A stretch of DNA of 64,000 nucleotides from Flavobacterium araucananum (GTDB lineage: Bacteria > Bacteroidota > Bacteroidia > Flavobacteriales > Flavobacteriaceae), in NCBI RefSeq assembly GCF_002222055.1, contig NZ_MUGS01000005.1, forward strand, positions 63,319 through 127,318, in the 5' to 3' direction. The notes under the pieces were generated by a model. That model searched no databases. It saw nothing but the letters and a program-made list of their open reading frames with translations, and was not told the origin of the DNA. Numbering within the stretch: the stretch's first letter is position 1; every line of letters starts with the position of its first letter. A program made the position numbers and the translations under genes. Below, piece after piece: positions 16,753-25,831 of this stretch.

Positions 16753-17235
16753 CTACTTCAGTCCTTCGGCAGCTTTATTAACCGCTGCTTTTAGTTCTTC
16801 TTTGTATGCAATAATGGTATCAAGGACTTTTTTGTCATGACTTCCTATAATTTGTGCAGCTAATATTCCGGCATTTTTTGCTCCGTTTAACGCTACTGTT
16901 GCAACAGGAACTCCGCCTGGCATTTGTAAAATCGATAAAACCGAATCCCAACCATCGATAGAATTACTTGATTTTACCGGAACTCCAATTACAGGAAGTG
17001 GCGACATCGAAGCTACCATTCCCGGTAAATGTGCAGCACCACCGGCTCCGGCGATAATTACCGAAATGCCGCGAGTATGTGCATTTTTACTAAAATCGAA
17101 TAATTTTTCCGGTGTTCTGTGTGCTGAAACGATATCAACTTCAGTTTCGATATTGAATTGTTTTAGTATGTCGATGGCATCTTGCATGACTGGCATGTCT
17201 GAGATGCTTCCCATTATAATGGCTACTTTGCTCAT
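16753..17235 (-). CDS. purE: 5-(carboxyamino)imidazole ribonucleotide mutase
   Basis: This 160-residue enzyme converts N5-CAIR to CAIR in purine synthesis. The family features are present: IMGSISDMPVM at the N-terminus, VDIVSAHRTPEKLF (about residues 35-48) and IIAGAGGAAHLPGMVASM (about 60-77). It is the class I partner of PurK, whose gene lies directly upstream on the same strand, 87 bases away. The purK promoter probably serves both. Confidence 0.96.
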   Translation of the reverse strand: MSKVAIIMGSISDMPVMQDAIDILKQFNIETEVDIVSAHRTPEKLFDFSKNAHTRGISVIIAGAGGAAHLPGMVASMSPLPVIGVPVKSSNSIDGWDSVLSILQMPGGVPVATVALNGAKNAGILAAQIIGSHDKKVLDTIIAYKEELKAAVNKAAEGLK

Positions 17236-17322
17236 TTTTTATTTTTATTTGAAGATTAAAGGATTGAAACATTTAAAAATTACTTATTAATCTTTTAATG
17301 TTTCAATCTTTAAATTTTTTAA
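17236..17322. repeat. AT-rich spacer with gattgaaa/tttcaatc inverted repeat
   Basis: The purK-purE spacer contains ggattgaaacatt on one side and aatgtttcaatc on the other, within simple runs of attaa. Similar ctttcaat units occur in the hpt-adk spacer (30138-30250). It looks like one of the simple-sequence spacer repeats of this genome. Confidence 0.45.
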
Positions 17323-18477
17323 TTATTGAGAAATCACTTTAATTGTATTCTTAACCTGCTCTGCAATTTTTCGGGCTTCGGTCATGTTTTCATTTACGAT
17401 CGTAACGTGACCCATTTTTCTAAACGGACGTGTTTGTTTTTTGCCGTAAATATGTGGTGTAACGCCATCCCATCCCAAAATAGTTTCGATATTTTCGTAA
17501 ACGACATCTCCGGAGAATCCTTCGGCACCTACTAAATTTACCATAACTCCGGCAACTTTACTGTCTGTGTTTCCTAACGGAAGATCTAAGATCGCGCGTA
17601 AATGATTTTCGAATTGCGAGGTATAGCTTGCTTCTATAGAATAATGACCTGAGTTGTGTGGGCGTGGCGCTACTTCGTTTACCAGAATTTCATCTTCATT
17701 GGTTTGAAACATTTCAACTGCAAGAAGACCAACATGATTAAATTTCTCCGAAACATTCAAAGCGATTGCTCGTGCTTTTTCGGCAACTTTTTCATCAATG
17801 CGGGCAGGACAAATTACATATTCTACCTGATTGGCTTCAGGATGAAATTCCATTTCGACAACCGGATACGTTTTTATTTCGCCCGATGGATTTCTGACTA
17901 CAATTACCGCCAATTCATTTTTGAAGGGAACCATGGTTTCTGCAATACATTCTACATTTGGTAAATCATTCAGGTCAGAAATCTGACGAATAACTTTTAC
18001 ACCATTTCCGTCGTAACCAAATTCAGTACATTTCCAGACAAACGGAATTGTGATCTCATTATTTCCAACAGATTTTTGAAGATGAGCAGGACTTTCAAAT
18101 CGCAAATAAGCAGCGGTTGGAATATTACTTTGAGTATAAAAATCTTTTTGAGTTCCTTTATTCTGAATTCCTTTTAACGTTTTTGGAGATGGATATACTT
18201 TTATGCCTTCGTTTTCTAATTGGGTTAAAGCTTCAAGATTGACCAATTCGATTTCGAAAGTCAATACGTCAACTTGTTTTCCAAAATTATAAACCGTTTC
18301 ATAATCCATCAAATCGCCTTTAAAGAATTTGTTGCAGGCAATTTTACTCGGCGCTTCGTCACTGGGATCTAAAACATAAGTTTGTATGTCAAATTTTCGG
18401 GTGTCAGACAAAAGCATTTTGCCCAATTGCCCGCCACCTAATATTCCTAATTTAAAATCAGAAGAAAAATAATTCAT
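17323..18477 (-). CDS. purK: 5-(carboxyamino)imidazole ribonucleotide synthase
   Basis: This 384-residue ATP-grasp enzyme makes N5-CAIR from AIR, bicarbonate and ATP. It has the N-terminal nucleotide-fold loop LGILGGGQLGKML (about residues 10-22), the ATP-grasp core including FVWKCTEFGYDGNGVKVI (about 144-161), and the metal-binding NEVAPRPHNSGHYS (about 265-278). It is the first gene of a purK-purE unit with a clear promoter only 18 bases upstream of the start codon. Confidence 0.96.
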   Translation of the reverse strand: MNYFSSDFKLGILGGGQLGKMLLSDTRKFDIQTYVLDPSDEAPSKIACNKFFKGDLMDYETVYNFGKQVDVLTFEIELVNLEALTQLENEGIKVYPSPKTLKGIQNKGTQKDFYTQSNIPTAAYLRFESPAHLQKSVGNNEITIPFVWKCTEFGYDGNGVKVIRQISDLNDLPNVECIAETMVPFKNELAVIVVRNPSGEIKTYPVVEMEFHPEANQVEYVICPARIDEKVAEKARAIALNVSEKFNHVGLLAVEMFQTNEDEILVNEVAPRPHNSGHYSIEASYTSQFENHLRAILDLPLGNTDSKVAGVMVNLVGAEGFSGDVVYENIETILGWDGVTPHIYGKKQTRPFRKMGHVTIVNENMTEARKIAEQVKNTIKVISQ

Positions 18478-18494
18478 TTGTAGTTGTGTTTTTG

Positions 18495-18524
18495 CAAAGA
18501 TACTTGATAAAATAGAAATGCCAA
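18495..18524 (-). promoter_or_regulatory. Promoter of purK-purE
   Basis: On the minus strand, TTG (18524-18522), 19 bases, then TATCTTTG (18502-18495). This fits the Bacteroidota consensus exactly. The predicted transcript start would leave a leader of only about a dozen bases before the purK start codon. No purine riboswitch fits in that space. Confidence 0.8.
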
Positions 18525-18620
18525 TTTATTGTGTATTGAATTGCTGTTTTTCATCTTGTAAGATTAAAGAAACGTTTATTGCAAATGTTAATTTTTTTTG
18601 AAATAAGTCGTTTGAAAACG

Positions 18621-18651
18621 TTGCTTTATAGGTGTGAATTATGTACGTTTG
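18621..18651 (+). promoter_or_regulatory. Promoter of the tandem AraC-type genes
   Basis: TTG (18621-18623), 20 bases, then TACGTTTG (18644-18651), an exact consensus fit. The first start codon follows 37 bases downstream. Confidence 0.75.
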
Positions 18652-18687
18652 ACCTGATTTTTAACCGCTGTAGCTTTAGTAAATTAC

Positions 18688-19746
18688 ATGACCACAAACG
18701 ATTGGACGAAACATATTCAAAAATTTCTTTTTCTGTTAAAAGATGACTTTTTCGAATTACCCTACTTGTCTAATTCTCCTCAGGTAATGTTAGACAGTCT
18801 TATAAAATTACCCATTATCGAGCACAATGCCTCAAAGCAATTAATTACTGCAAATAATGCTTTTTGGAAAGGTAAAATGCGGTATCGAAAGATGGAAGAT
18901 GGTTTCTGGATTTTAGAAACTAATATTGCTCTTAAAGAAAATATACTTGCGAAGGCCACCTATACAAAGGATCATCTAAAGGATTATTATATTTTGTCGT
19001 TTTCGGTTTTCGAATATAAATTTCCTTCTAAAGATTCTGATGCGATAACTTTATTAAGTACTTGTTGGACTTTTTATAAGCCCGAAACTGAAATTGCTAC
19101 TTATTTTTATAAAGGAACCGAAGGCAAATTTTTTAACATTGCCATGAATAAGGAATGGGTAGATCAAAATATCAGATCCGGAAAATTTTGTGGTAAAGGG
19201 GTATTGGAACGTTTTTTTAATGCTCAAAAAGGATTTTATACCTGGCTTGATATTGCGCCAAAAGCACATATTTTATCAAAAAAAATATCGAAAATTTTAG
19301 AAAATGACGACCAAATTAATCTAAACACTCAGGAGCTACAGAAGTCTTGTACGAAGTTGATTACGGAGTTTTTTAATCATTCTTTTCAGGATAGTCGTAT
19401 TGCAGATAATATTTCGTTAAGTAATTTAGATTACTATAATGTGGCTAAAGCCGAAAAAATGATTTTGCACAACCTGCAATCTGCTTTTCTTGGGATCGAT
19501 AAAATTGCATACGAGGTAAATACATCTCCAACAAAACTAAAAGCCAATTTCAAAATTGTATTTGGGTTCTCGATGTTGCAGTATCATAAAGAAAAAAATA
19601 TGCTTCTTGCCAAACAACTCCTTCAAAATTCTCAAGTAGAAATCCAGACCATTAGCGCCATTACAGGGTATGAAAGCGCCAGTAAATTTACAGCAGCTTT
19701 CAAGAAAAGATTTGGAGAATTGCCTTCGGTTTTTAGAGAAAATTAA
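18688..19746 (+). CDS. AraC family transcriptional regulator, paralog 1
   Basis: In this 352-residue protein the last 85 residues or so form an AraC-type double helix-turn-helix. It has a LGIDKIAYEVNTSPTKLKANFK block and then the second helix pair IQTISAITGYESASKFTAAFK, with FGELPSVFR matching the usual GxxPxxFR end. The first 250 residues belong to no sensor domain I recognise. The next gene encodes a close paralog that shares FFELPYLSNSPQV near residue 20 and SFSVFE near residue 105. The two genes are separated by 17 bases and probably share the upstream promoter. Confidence 0.85.
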   Translation: MTTNDWTKHIQKFLFLLKDDFFELPYLSNSPQVMLDSLIKLPIIEHNASKQLITANNAFWKGKMRYRKMEDGFWILETNIALKENILAKATYTKDHLKDYYILSFSVFEYKFPSKDSDAITLLSTCWTFYKPETEIATYFYKGTEGKFFNIAMNKEWVDQNIRSGKFCGKGVLERFFNAQKGFYTWLDIAPKAHILSKKISKILENDDQINLNTQELQKSCTKLITEFFNHSFQDSRIADNISLSNLDYYNVAKAEKMILHNLQSAFLGIDKIAYEVNTSPTKLKANFKIVFGFSMLQYHKEKNMLLAKQLLQNSQVEIQTISAITGYESASKFTAAFKKRFGELPSVFREN

Positions 19747-19763
19747 AATTGGACTATTAGTAT

Positions 19764-20825
19764 ATGAATGTAGGAAAGTGGATTAAATTTATAAAAGAGA
19801 ACATAAACTTTTATAGAGATGGTTTTTTTGAATTACCTTATTTGTCTAATTCTCCACAAGTCATTGTGCAAAGTATTGTCAATTCTCCCGCAGTAAAACA
19901 TGTTGTAGAAGAACAGGCTGTTTATAGAAACAATCCTTTTTCTAAAGGTGTTATGCGATATCGGGAGATCGAAGAGGGTTTTTGGATTATTGCAACGAGT
20001 ATTACTTTTAAGAAAAACGTACTGTTAAAAGCGATTTACGATACTGATTTTCCAATTGATTATTACACTCTGACTTTTTCGGTTTTTGAGAGTGAAGTAA
20101 AGCTACAAAACACATTTGAGGACAAAACACCTTTTTCGAGCAAATATTGGGGATTTAAGAAACCGGGAACGCCCGTTGGAGCTTATTTTTATAAAGGATC
20201 TGTATGCGAGTTTTATTTGTATGCTTTTAGTAAAGACTGGGCAGAACACAATTTTTCGTTTGAAACTCTTGGAGAAGAAAATCATATTAAAAAGTTTTTG
20301 AATTCAGATAACGGCTTTATTACCTATCAAAATATTGTTCCAAATGCCGCAGAATTATCAAAAGAAATTTTAGTTAATTTAGAACATAATAAGAAAGACC
20401 TTTTTAGTCAGTCAATTTTAAAGACACAGGCTTTTCAACTCGTTTCGACTTTTTTTAAAAATGCTTTTTTAGACCAAAGAGACGGTAATTATGCTCCAAT
20501 TGAAACTCCCGATTATCGAAAGATTGCAAAGGCCGAAAAATTGCTGTTGGATACCGTTACGGAACCTTTTTTAGGGGTAGAATATATTGCCGAAAAAGTA
20601 GGCATGTCTGCAACAAAACTCAAACTGACTTTTAAATCTGTTCATGGGGTTTCGATGATGCAATATCATAAAGACAAGAAATTACTTCTCGCCATGCAAA
20701 TGATTCAAAATACCGATATGCAGATAAAAAATATTGCGTTGGCAACCGGTTATAAAAGTTCCAGCAAGTTTACGGCGAATTTTAAAAAGCGTTTTGGAAA
20801 AATGCCTTCTGAAATTCGGTTTTAA
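19764..20825 (+). CDS. AraC family transcriptional regulator, paralog 2
   Basis: This 353-residue protein is collinear with the preceding one. Shared blocks include FFELPYLSNSPQV (about residue 21), MRYREIEEGFWI (about 66), YFYKG (about 130) and the whole C-terminal AraC-type helix-turn-helix (VEYIAEKVGMSATKLKLTFK, IKNIALATGYKSSSKFTANFK, FGKMPSEIRF). The pair clearly arose by tandem duplication and has since diverged in the middle region. No target gene can be named. The following adhesin gene is on the same strand but is separated by 264 bases. Confidence 0.85.
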   Translation: MNVGKWIKFIKENINFYRDGFFELPYLSNSPQVIVQSIVNSPAVKHVVEEQAVYRNNPFSKGVMRYREIEEGFWIIATSITFKKNVLLKAIYDTDFPIDYYTLTFSVFESEVKLQNTFEDKTPFSSKYWGFKKPGTPVGAYFYKGSVCEFYLYAFSKDWAEHNFSFETLGEENHIKKFLNSDNGFITYQNIVPNAAELSKEILVNLEHNKKDLFSQSILKTQAFQLVSTFFKNAFLDQRDGNYAPIETPDYRKIAKAEKLLLDTVTEPFLGVEYIAEKVGMSATKLKLTFKSVHGVSMMQYHKDKKLLLAMQMIQNTDMQIKNIALATGYKSSSKFTANFKKRFGKMPSEIRF

Positions 20826-21089
20826 ATACTGTAAAATTCTTTCTTTTTGCTGTTTTTCGCTGCCTTGCCTGAATTTTTTTTATGATTTAATTAACATTGT
20901 GAATGTAAATTATAAAATCGTATTTTATTCATAATCAGTGTTTTGTTGTGGTCTGATTGCTTTATTGTTTCCTCTTGTTTTTCTATAAAAAAGAGCTGGT
21001 CGTTTCGGGCTATTGATGTGTCCGAATGGGCTATTCGACGATTTTATTTCAATATATTTTTGCTGGTAAATAAATCTAAACCAACCAGT

Positions 21090-24000
21090 ATGAAAATAAA
21101 ATTACTCTTTTTAGTGAGTATCCTATTTCTTTTTAGCAATACGATACACGCTCAAAATCCACCTACTGCGATAGCAAAAAACATTACCGTAAAGCTTGAT
21201 GCAGGAGGAAATGTTACTGTAAATGCTTCGCAAGTAGATAATGGTTCTACAGATAACACCGGAATTGTTAGCTATATGCTAACAACTTCTACTGCCGGGA
21301 CTATTTGTGCTACAGCAAATGAAAATGAAAATTTGACTATTGCGGCACCAACAGGCTCAATATTCACAAGGGTAGATTTTGCAAGTTATGGAACTCCCGG
21401 CGGAAGTTGTGGCAATTTCAGTCTTGATTCTTGCCATTCGGTTAATAGCCAGTCAGTAGTTTCTTCTTATTTATTAAATAAAAATTCAGCTATTATTCCT
21501 GTAGCTAATGGAACGTTTGGAGGTGATCCTTGCGGGAACATAGGAAAAAGACTTTATGTTAGTGCTTTTTATGAGCCAATTGCGACAGAGGTAAAAGCTA
21601 CTTTAGATTATAATTGTTTAAATATTGGTGACCACACAGTTACTTTGATTGTTACTGATACAGACGGAAATAAAAGTTATACTACAGCAGTTATTACAGT
21701 AGTAGATGATATTGCACCGGTAATAACATGCCCTGCTAATATTTCGGTTAATAGTGATTTAGGAAAATGTGGTGCTGTTGTAACTTTTGCTGCACCATCC
21801 TTCATTGATAATTGTTCCAGTACAGGAGTACCAGTAAATATAACATTTACAAATGCAGGTGCAACTGGAAGATTTGGTCCAACTCAGGCGCAATGTGATA
21901 CTGCTTATGGAGCCGGAGTTGTTACTGTTACTACACAAGGTATTCAGGAATGGAAAGTTCCAACCACAGGTAAATATAAAATTACTGCAGTAGGAGCTTC
22001 TGGCGGGAATGCAACCGCGCGTAATTTTGCTGGAGGAAACGGCGCAAGTATAAGCGGAGAAGTTACTCTTACAGCAGGAGAAATTATTAAAATTGTTGTA
22101 GGACAACAAGGTCAGCCTATAGAAGATAATCAGGGTGCCGGTGGTGGTGGTGGATCTTATGTTGCGAAACTAAATAATACCCCAATTATGATTGCAGGAG
22201 GTGGCGGTGGAGCAGGTGGAGTAGACAGTGCTTCTAAACAAGCGACTACAACGACGACTGCTAATGATGGAAAAAATGGAGGAAATGGTGGAACTGCCCT
22301 AAATGGAGGTAATGTTGGATCAGGAAACAGTATTGCAGGTGCCGGAGGTGGTGGTTTCAACACAAATGGTTCAGATGGAATTGTAAGAACAAGTAAAGGA
22401 GGTTTTTCATTTATAAACGGAAGCGCTGGAGGTTTGAGTCAAAACGGTATTTCCGGAGGAGGTTTCGGCGGCGGCGGCGGCGGCGCTGTTAATTGTGGTT
22501 ACGGCGGCGGCGGCGGCGGTTATTCAGGTGGCGGACCTGGTGGATATTCCGGTGGTTGTGGTGGAAACGGTGGAGGAGCCGGATCTTTTAATTCAGGTAC
22601 AAGCCAAACAAATATTGGAGGCACAAATTTAGGAATGGGTAAGGTTGTTATTACTTTGTTGAGTGTCCCTGTTAATCCTTCTCAAACAGATGTTACCGGA
22701 TTAACATCTGGATCTCTTTTTCCGGTAGGAACTACAACTTTAAAATATAAAGTAACAGATAGTAGCGGTAATACAAGTGCAGAATGTTCATTTGATATTA
22801 TAGTAACAGATAATGAGAAGCCAGTAATTACATGTGCGGCAGATCAAACACAGTCTGCAGATGCAGGAGTTTGTTCAGCTGTAGTTACCGTTACAGCTCC
22901 AGCTGCTACAGACAATTGTACAGTTGTAACTTTAATAAATGATTTCAACGGAACTTCAGATGCTTCTGGGACTTATCCGGTAGGAACAACAAATGTGGTT
23001 TGGACAGCTACAGATGCAATTGGGAACTTTTCTCAATGTACTCAGGAAATTGTAGTTAATGATACTGAGTTACCGGTTGTTTTAACCAAAAATTTTACAG
23101 CCCAACTTGATGCACTAGGAAATGTAACAATTCAGGCTTCTGATATTGATAATAATTCATCAGACAATTGTACAATTGATAAAAGAGAATTAGATGTAAC
23201 CTCCTTTACTTGTGCAAATCTTGGAGCCAATACCGTTAACTTAAAAATTACGGATATTCATGGTAATGTTGCTTCAGCTTCGGCTACGGTAACTGTTGAA
23301 GATAAAACGGCTCCAATTGTTGCAGTCAAAAATGTAATAGTTTATCTGGATGCAGCAGGAAGCACTACAATAACCACTGCAGATGTTGATAATGGAACAA
23401 CAGATATTTGTAGCACTACAACATTAGCTCTTTCTAAAACTACCTTTAATTGTGATAATATTGGAGTTCTTAACGAGGTTACATTGACTGCTACAGATGC
23501 CTACAGCAATAAATCTTCGGCTATAGCAACAGTAACCGTTTTGGAAACTATTGCTCCAGTTGCAAAAACAAAAGACGTTACAGTTGAACTTGATGCTGCA
23601 GGAAATGTTTCTATAACGGCAAACCAAATCAATAACGGAAGTTTAGACAATTGCAGCATTGCTACAATGACTCTTGACAAGCTTTCTTTTGATTGTAAAA
23701 ACGTTGGTGTAAATACGGTTGTTCTAACGGTAAAAGATAAATCCGGAAATACAGCCACAGCCACAGCAAAAGTTACTGTTGTAAATAAATCTGCGGATAA
23801 TGACAAGGACGGAATTCCGGACAACTGTGATGACGATGATGATAATGACGGAATTCTGGATTCATCTGACAACTGTCCTGTTACTGCAAATCCGGGTCAG
23901 GAAGATCGCAACAATAATGGTGTTGGAGATGCTTGTGACTCACAACAAATGACTATTTCTGAAGCCTTTACTCCAAACGGAGATGGTATAAACGATACAT

Positions 24001-24221
24001 GGGTTATTGCTACTATTGAAGATTATCCGGCATCGGTTGTACGTGTTTTTAATCGTTGGGGAAAAGAAGTATTTGTTGCCAGAAATTACCAAAATGATTG
24101 GGATGGACATTACAAAGGAAATTCCAGTGCTTTACCTGAGTCAAGCTCTTATTTCTATCAAATAGATTTAGATGGAAACGGGACTATCGACAAACAAGGT
24201 TGGATCTACATTAACAGGTAA
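21090..24221 (+). CDS. Secreted multidomain adhesin-like protein with HYR-type repeats, SUEL-lectin-like domain and T9SS type B sorting domain
   Basis: The protein has 1043 residues from the methionine of MKIKLLFLV; a longer in-frame extension upstream lacks a signal peptide, whereas this start gives one ending HAQ at residue 22. Order: HYR/Ig-like repeat interrupted by a SUEL-lectin-like block (about 70-165, with [17 protein letters not shown] and FGGDPCGN); a second HYR repeat interrupted by a glycine-rich domain (about 283-523); further HYR and Ig-like repeats to about 895; Asp/Asn-rich thrombospondin type-3 calcium repeats (about 900-950); and a type B T9SS (gliding-motility-associated) C-terminal domain ([13 protein letters not shown] onward). 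It is exported to the cell surface by the type IX system. The next gene encodes the matching PorP/SprF protein. A role in adhesion or glycan binding is inferred. Confidence 0.9.
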   Translation: MKIKLLFLVSILFLFSNTIHAQNPPTAIAKNITVKLDAGGNVTVNASQVDNGSTDNTGIVSYMLTTSTAGTICATANENENLTIAAPTGSIFTRVDFASYGTPGGSCGNFSLDSCHSVNSQSVVSSYLLNKNSAIIPVANGTFGGDPCGNIGKRLYVSAFYEPIATEVKATLDYNCLNIGDHTVTLIVTDTDGNKSYTTAVITVVDDIAPVITCPANISVNSDLGKCGAVVTFAAPSFIDNCSSTGVPVNITFTNAGATGRFGPTQAQCDTAYGAGVVTVTTQGIQEWKVPTTGKYKITAVGASGGNATARNFAGGNGASISGEVTLTAGEIIKIVVGQQGQPIEDNQGAGGGGGSYVAKLNNTPIMIAGGGGGAGGVDSASKQATTTTTANDGKNGGNGGTALNGGNVGSGNSIAGAGGGGFNTNGSDGIVRTSKGGFSFINGSAGGLSQNGISGGGFGGGGGGAVNCGYGGGGGGYSGGGPGGYSGGCGGNGGGAGSFNSGTSQTNIGGTNLGMGKVVITLLSVPVNPSQTDVTGLTSGSLFPVGTTTLKYKVTDSSGNTSAECSFDIIVTDNEKPVITCAADQTQSADAGVCSAVVTVTAPAATDNCTVVTLINDFNGTSDASGTYPVGTTNVVWTATDAIGNFSQCTQEIVVNDTELPVVLTKNFTAQLDALGNVTIQASDIDNNSSDNCTIDKRELDVTSFTCANLGANTVNLKITDIHGNVASASATVTVEDKTAPIVAVKNVIVYLDAAGSTTITTADVDNGTTDICSTTTLALSKTTFNCDNIGVLNEVTLTATDAYSNKSSAIATVTVLETIAPVAKTKDVTVELDAAGNVSITANQINNGSLDNCSIATMTLDKLSFDCKNVGVNTVVLTVKDKSGNTATATAKVTVVNKSADNDKDGIPDNCDDDDDNDGILDSSDNCPVTANPGQEDRNNNGVGDACDSQQMTISEAFTPNGDGINDTWVIATIEDYPASVVRVFNRWGKEVFVARNYQNDWDGHYKGNSSALPESSSYFYQIDLDGNGTIDKQGWIYINR

Positions 24222-24245
24222 TTGAAAAAAAATAAAATTTTAGAA

Positions 24246-25133
24246 ATGAAAATAATTAAAAATATATTGGCGGGAGCATTACTACTTTTTAGCAGTGTGC
24301 TTTTTGCTCAACAAGAAAGTCTTTTTACCACGTATCGTTATCACATGAATGTTGTTAATCCAGCCTATGCGGGTGTAAACGGCGAAACGGTTTTAATGAG
24401 TACTATTCGTCAGCAATGGACCGGGATCAAAGATGCTCCACAAACACAAGCTGTTTCTTTTGGAACATCTGTAGGGAGTAATCTGGGATTAGGGGTTTCT
24501 ATGGTGTACGATAAAACATTTATCGAGAAACAAACACAACTGGGAATTGATTTCTCTTATAAAATTCAGGTTGGTGCACTTACAGATTTGTATTTAGGGA
24601 TAAAAGCCGGAGGTAATTTTTACAATGTTAATACTTCAGGGCTTGAAACCTATTCGCCACAATCGGATCCTGCTTTGGTTACCATAAATCAGTTTAATCC
24701 AAACGTAGGTGTTGGAGCTTTATTAAAGAATGATAAATTTTTTGTGTCCCTTTCTGTCCCAAGAATGTTGAATACTGAGCGTGCAAAAAATAAAGATGGA
24801 TATACGTCTGTTGCTACAGATATGCCCCATGTTTATTTAAGCAGTGGTTATGATTTTGATTTTGAAACTGCTACAGAATTAATTTTAAAACCATCCTTTA
24901 TGTTGCGTTATGTAAATGGTGCACCTCTTTCTGTAGATGTAAATGTAATGCTTCAAATAGAGAAGTTTTTAGAAATAGGAGGAAGTTACAGAGTCGATAA
25001 TGCTTATGCTGCAATAGCAGGCCTAACAATTAGCGACCATTTGACACTAGGCTATGCTTACGAAACCAATACGGGTAAAATTGTAGCAAGTGCCAAAAAC
25101 TCGAATGAGTTTTTCCTTCGATTTAAATTTTAG
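24246..25133 (+). CDS. PorP/SprF family type IX secretion membrane protein
   Basis: A 295-residue outer-membrane protein with a signal peptide ending in FAQ. The start of the mature part (QESLFTTYRYHMNVVNPAYAG) is the hallmark of the PorP/SprF family. I use the methionine of MKIIKNIL; the in-frame TTG eight codons earlier abuts the stop codon of the adhesin gene and gives a less typical leader. In F. johnsoniae, SprF is needed for secretion of the type B cargo SprB, and genes of this family usually follow their cargo gene. It is 24 bases behind the adhesin gene and is probably its dedicated partner. Confidence 0.92.
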   Translation: MKIIKNILAGALLLFSSVLFAQQESLFTTYRYHMNVVNPAYAGVNGETVLMSTIRQQWTGIKDAPQTQAVSFGTSVGSNLGLGVSMVYDKTFIEKQTQLGIDFSYKIQVGALTDLYLGIKAGGNFYNVNTSGLETYSPQSDPALVTINQFNPNVGVGALLKNDKFFVSLSVPRMLNTERAKNKDGYTSVATDMPHVYLSSGYDFDFETATELILKPSFMLRYVNGAPLSVDVNVMLQIEKFLEIGGSYRVDNAYAAIAGLTISDHLTLGYAYETNTGKIVASAKNSNEFFLRFKF

Positions 25134-25140
25134 TAGTAGT

Positions 25141-25168
25141 AAAATGCAATAATTTAAGCCGCATTTTT
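25141..25168 (+). terminator. Terminator of the sprF-like gene
   Basis: aaaatgc (25141-25147) pairs with gcatttt (25161-25167), followed by a T-run. The stem is short, and a stronger hairpin follows 20 bases later. Confidence 0.5.
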
Positions 25169-25187
25169 TTATTTTTTTGAGTAGTAA

Positions 25188-25224
25188 AAAAGAGGACATC
25201 TGTAAATAGATGTCCTCTTTTGAT
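25188..25224. terminator. Bidirectional terminator
   Basis: The 14-bp stem aaaagaggacatct (25188-25201) / agatgtcctctttt (25208-25221) with loop gtaaat lies between the converging sprF-like and HEAT-like genes and has T-runs in both directions. Confidence 0.85.
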
Positions 25225-25258
25225 TTTATATAATTCAGAATAAAGAGGAATTCAGAAT

Positions 25259-25831
25259 TTATTCGATTTTTTTCAAAACTTCTTTGGCAACAGCTTTATA
25301 AGCAGCAGAATGATTTGCATAATCTTTGTTTAAAATAATTTGAAGTTCAGGGTGAATCCAGTCGTAGTGATTTCCTAAAACATATAAAGTTCTGATAGAA
25401 TAAGCTTTTGTAGCAACCTTTACATCATTGATCAACCAATCAAAAGAGACCTCGATGCAATCCTGCAAATTTTCTGGGGAAAGAAAAATGCTGTTTTCAT
25501 TTTTCTTGTAATGGGATTTTATTAAAAGCTGTACCACTTTTGCAATTGGCCTGATAGAACTTTCGTCTTTTAAAACCTTTAGATTAGAACAAAAGAAATC
25601 AAGATGAGGTTGCAGCCAAATCAATTCTTCATAAGATACAAATTCTAAAATCCAACACGCTTTATGATTGTTTTTGTCAAGCGGAGAACAACAAATTTGT
25701 ATTAACTCCTTAAACAAAGATTGATTTTCTAAGACATCTTTTGCCGCTTTAAGTCGGTTTTCTCTGTAAGCACTTACGTAATCAAGTTTTGATTGTAATT
25801 CAGACGACATTTTTTTAGTTTTACCAGACAT
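25259..25831 (-). CDS. HEAT-repeat-like all-helical protein
   Basis: This 190-residue cytoplasmic protein is made of amphipathic helices in the HEAT/ARM style (for example CWILEFVSYEELIWLQPHL and TKAYSIRTLYVLGNHYDWI). Similar proteins in this phylum are often mislabelled adenylosuccinate lyase because they lie next to purB in some genomes; none of that enzyme's catalytic motifs is present. Its start codon directly follows the stop codon of the TonB receptor gene, so the two are co-transcribed. A second possible start (MSSEL) lies seven codons in. Function unknown; such folds usually bind proteins. Confidence 0.65.
   Translation of the reverse strand: MSGKTKKMSSELQSKLDYVSAYRENRLKAAKDVLENQSLFKELIQICCSPLDKNNHKACWILEFVSYEELIWLQPHLDFFCSNLKVLKDESSIRPIAKVVQLLIKSHYKKNENSIFLSPENLQDCIEVSFDWLINDVKVATKAYSIRTLYVLGNHYDWIHPELQIILNKDYANHSAAYKAVAKEVLKKIE

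Noticed and set aside
20943-21089. Longer start of the adhesin gene
   Set aside because: The 49 extra residues lack a signal peptide, while the chosen start gives a typical one. A -7-like TATTTTTG also lies at 21055-21062.
21759-22363. Antisense Ser/Cys-rich and Pro-rich frames inside the adhesin gene
   Set aside because: They mirror the repetitive and glycine-rich coding sequence of the opposite strand, with no start signals or sensible protein features.
25259-25831. Adenylosuccinate lyase
   Set aside because: The length and helical-repeat sequence do not fit, and the catalytic motifs of PurB are missing.
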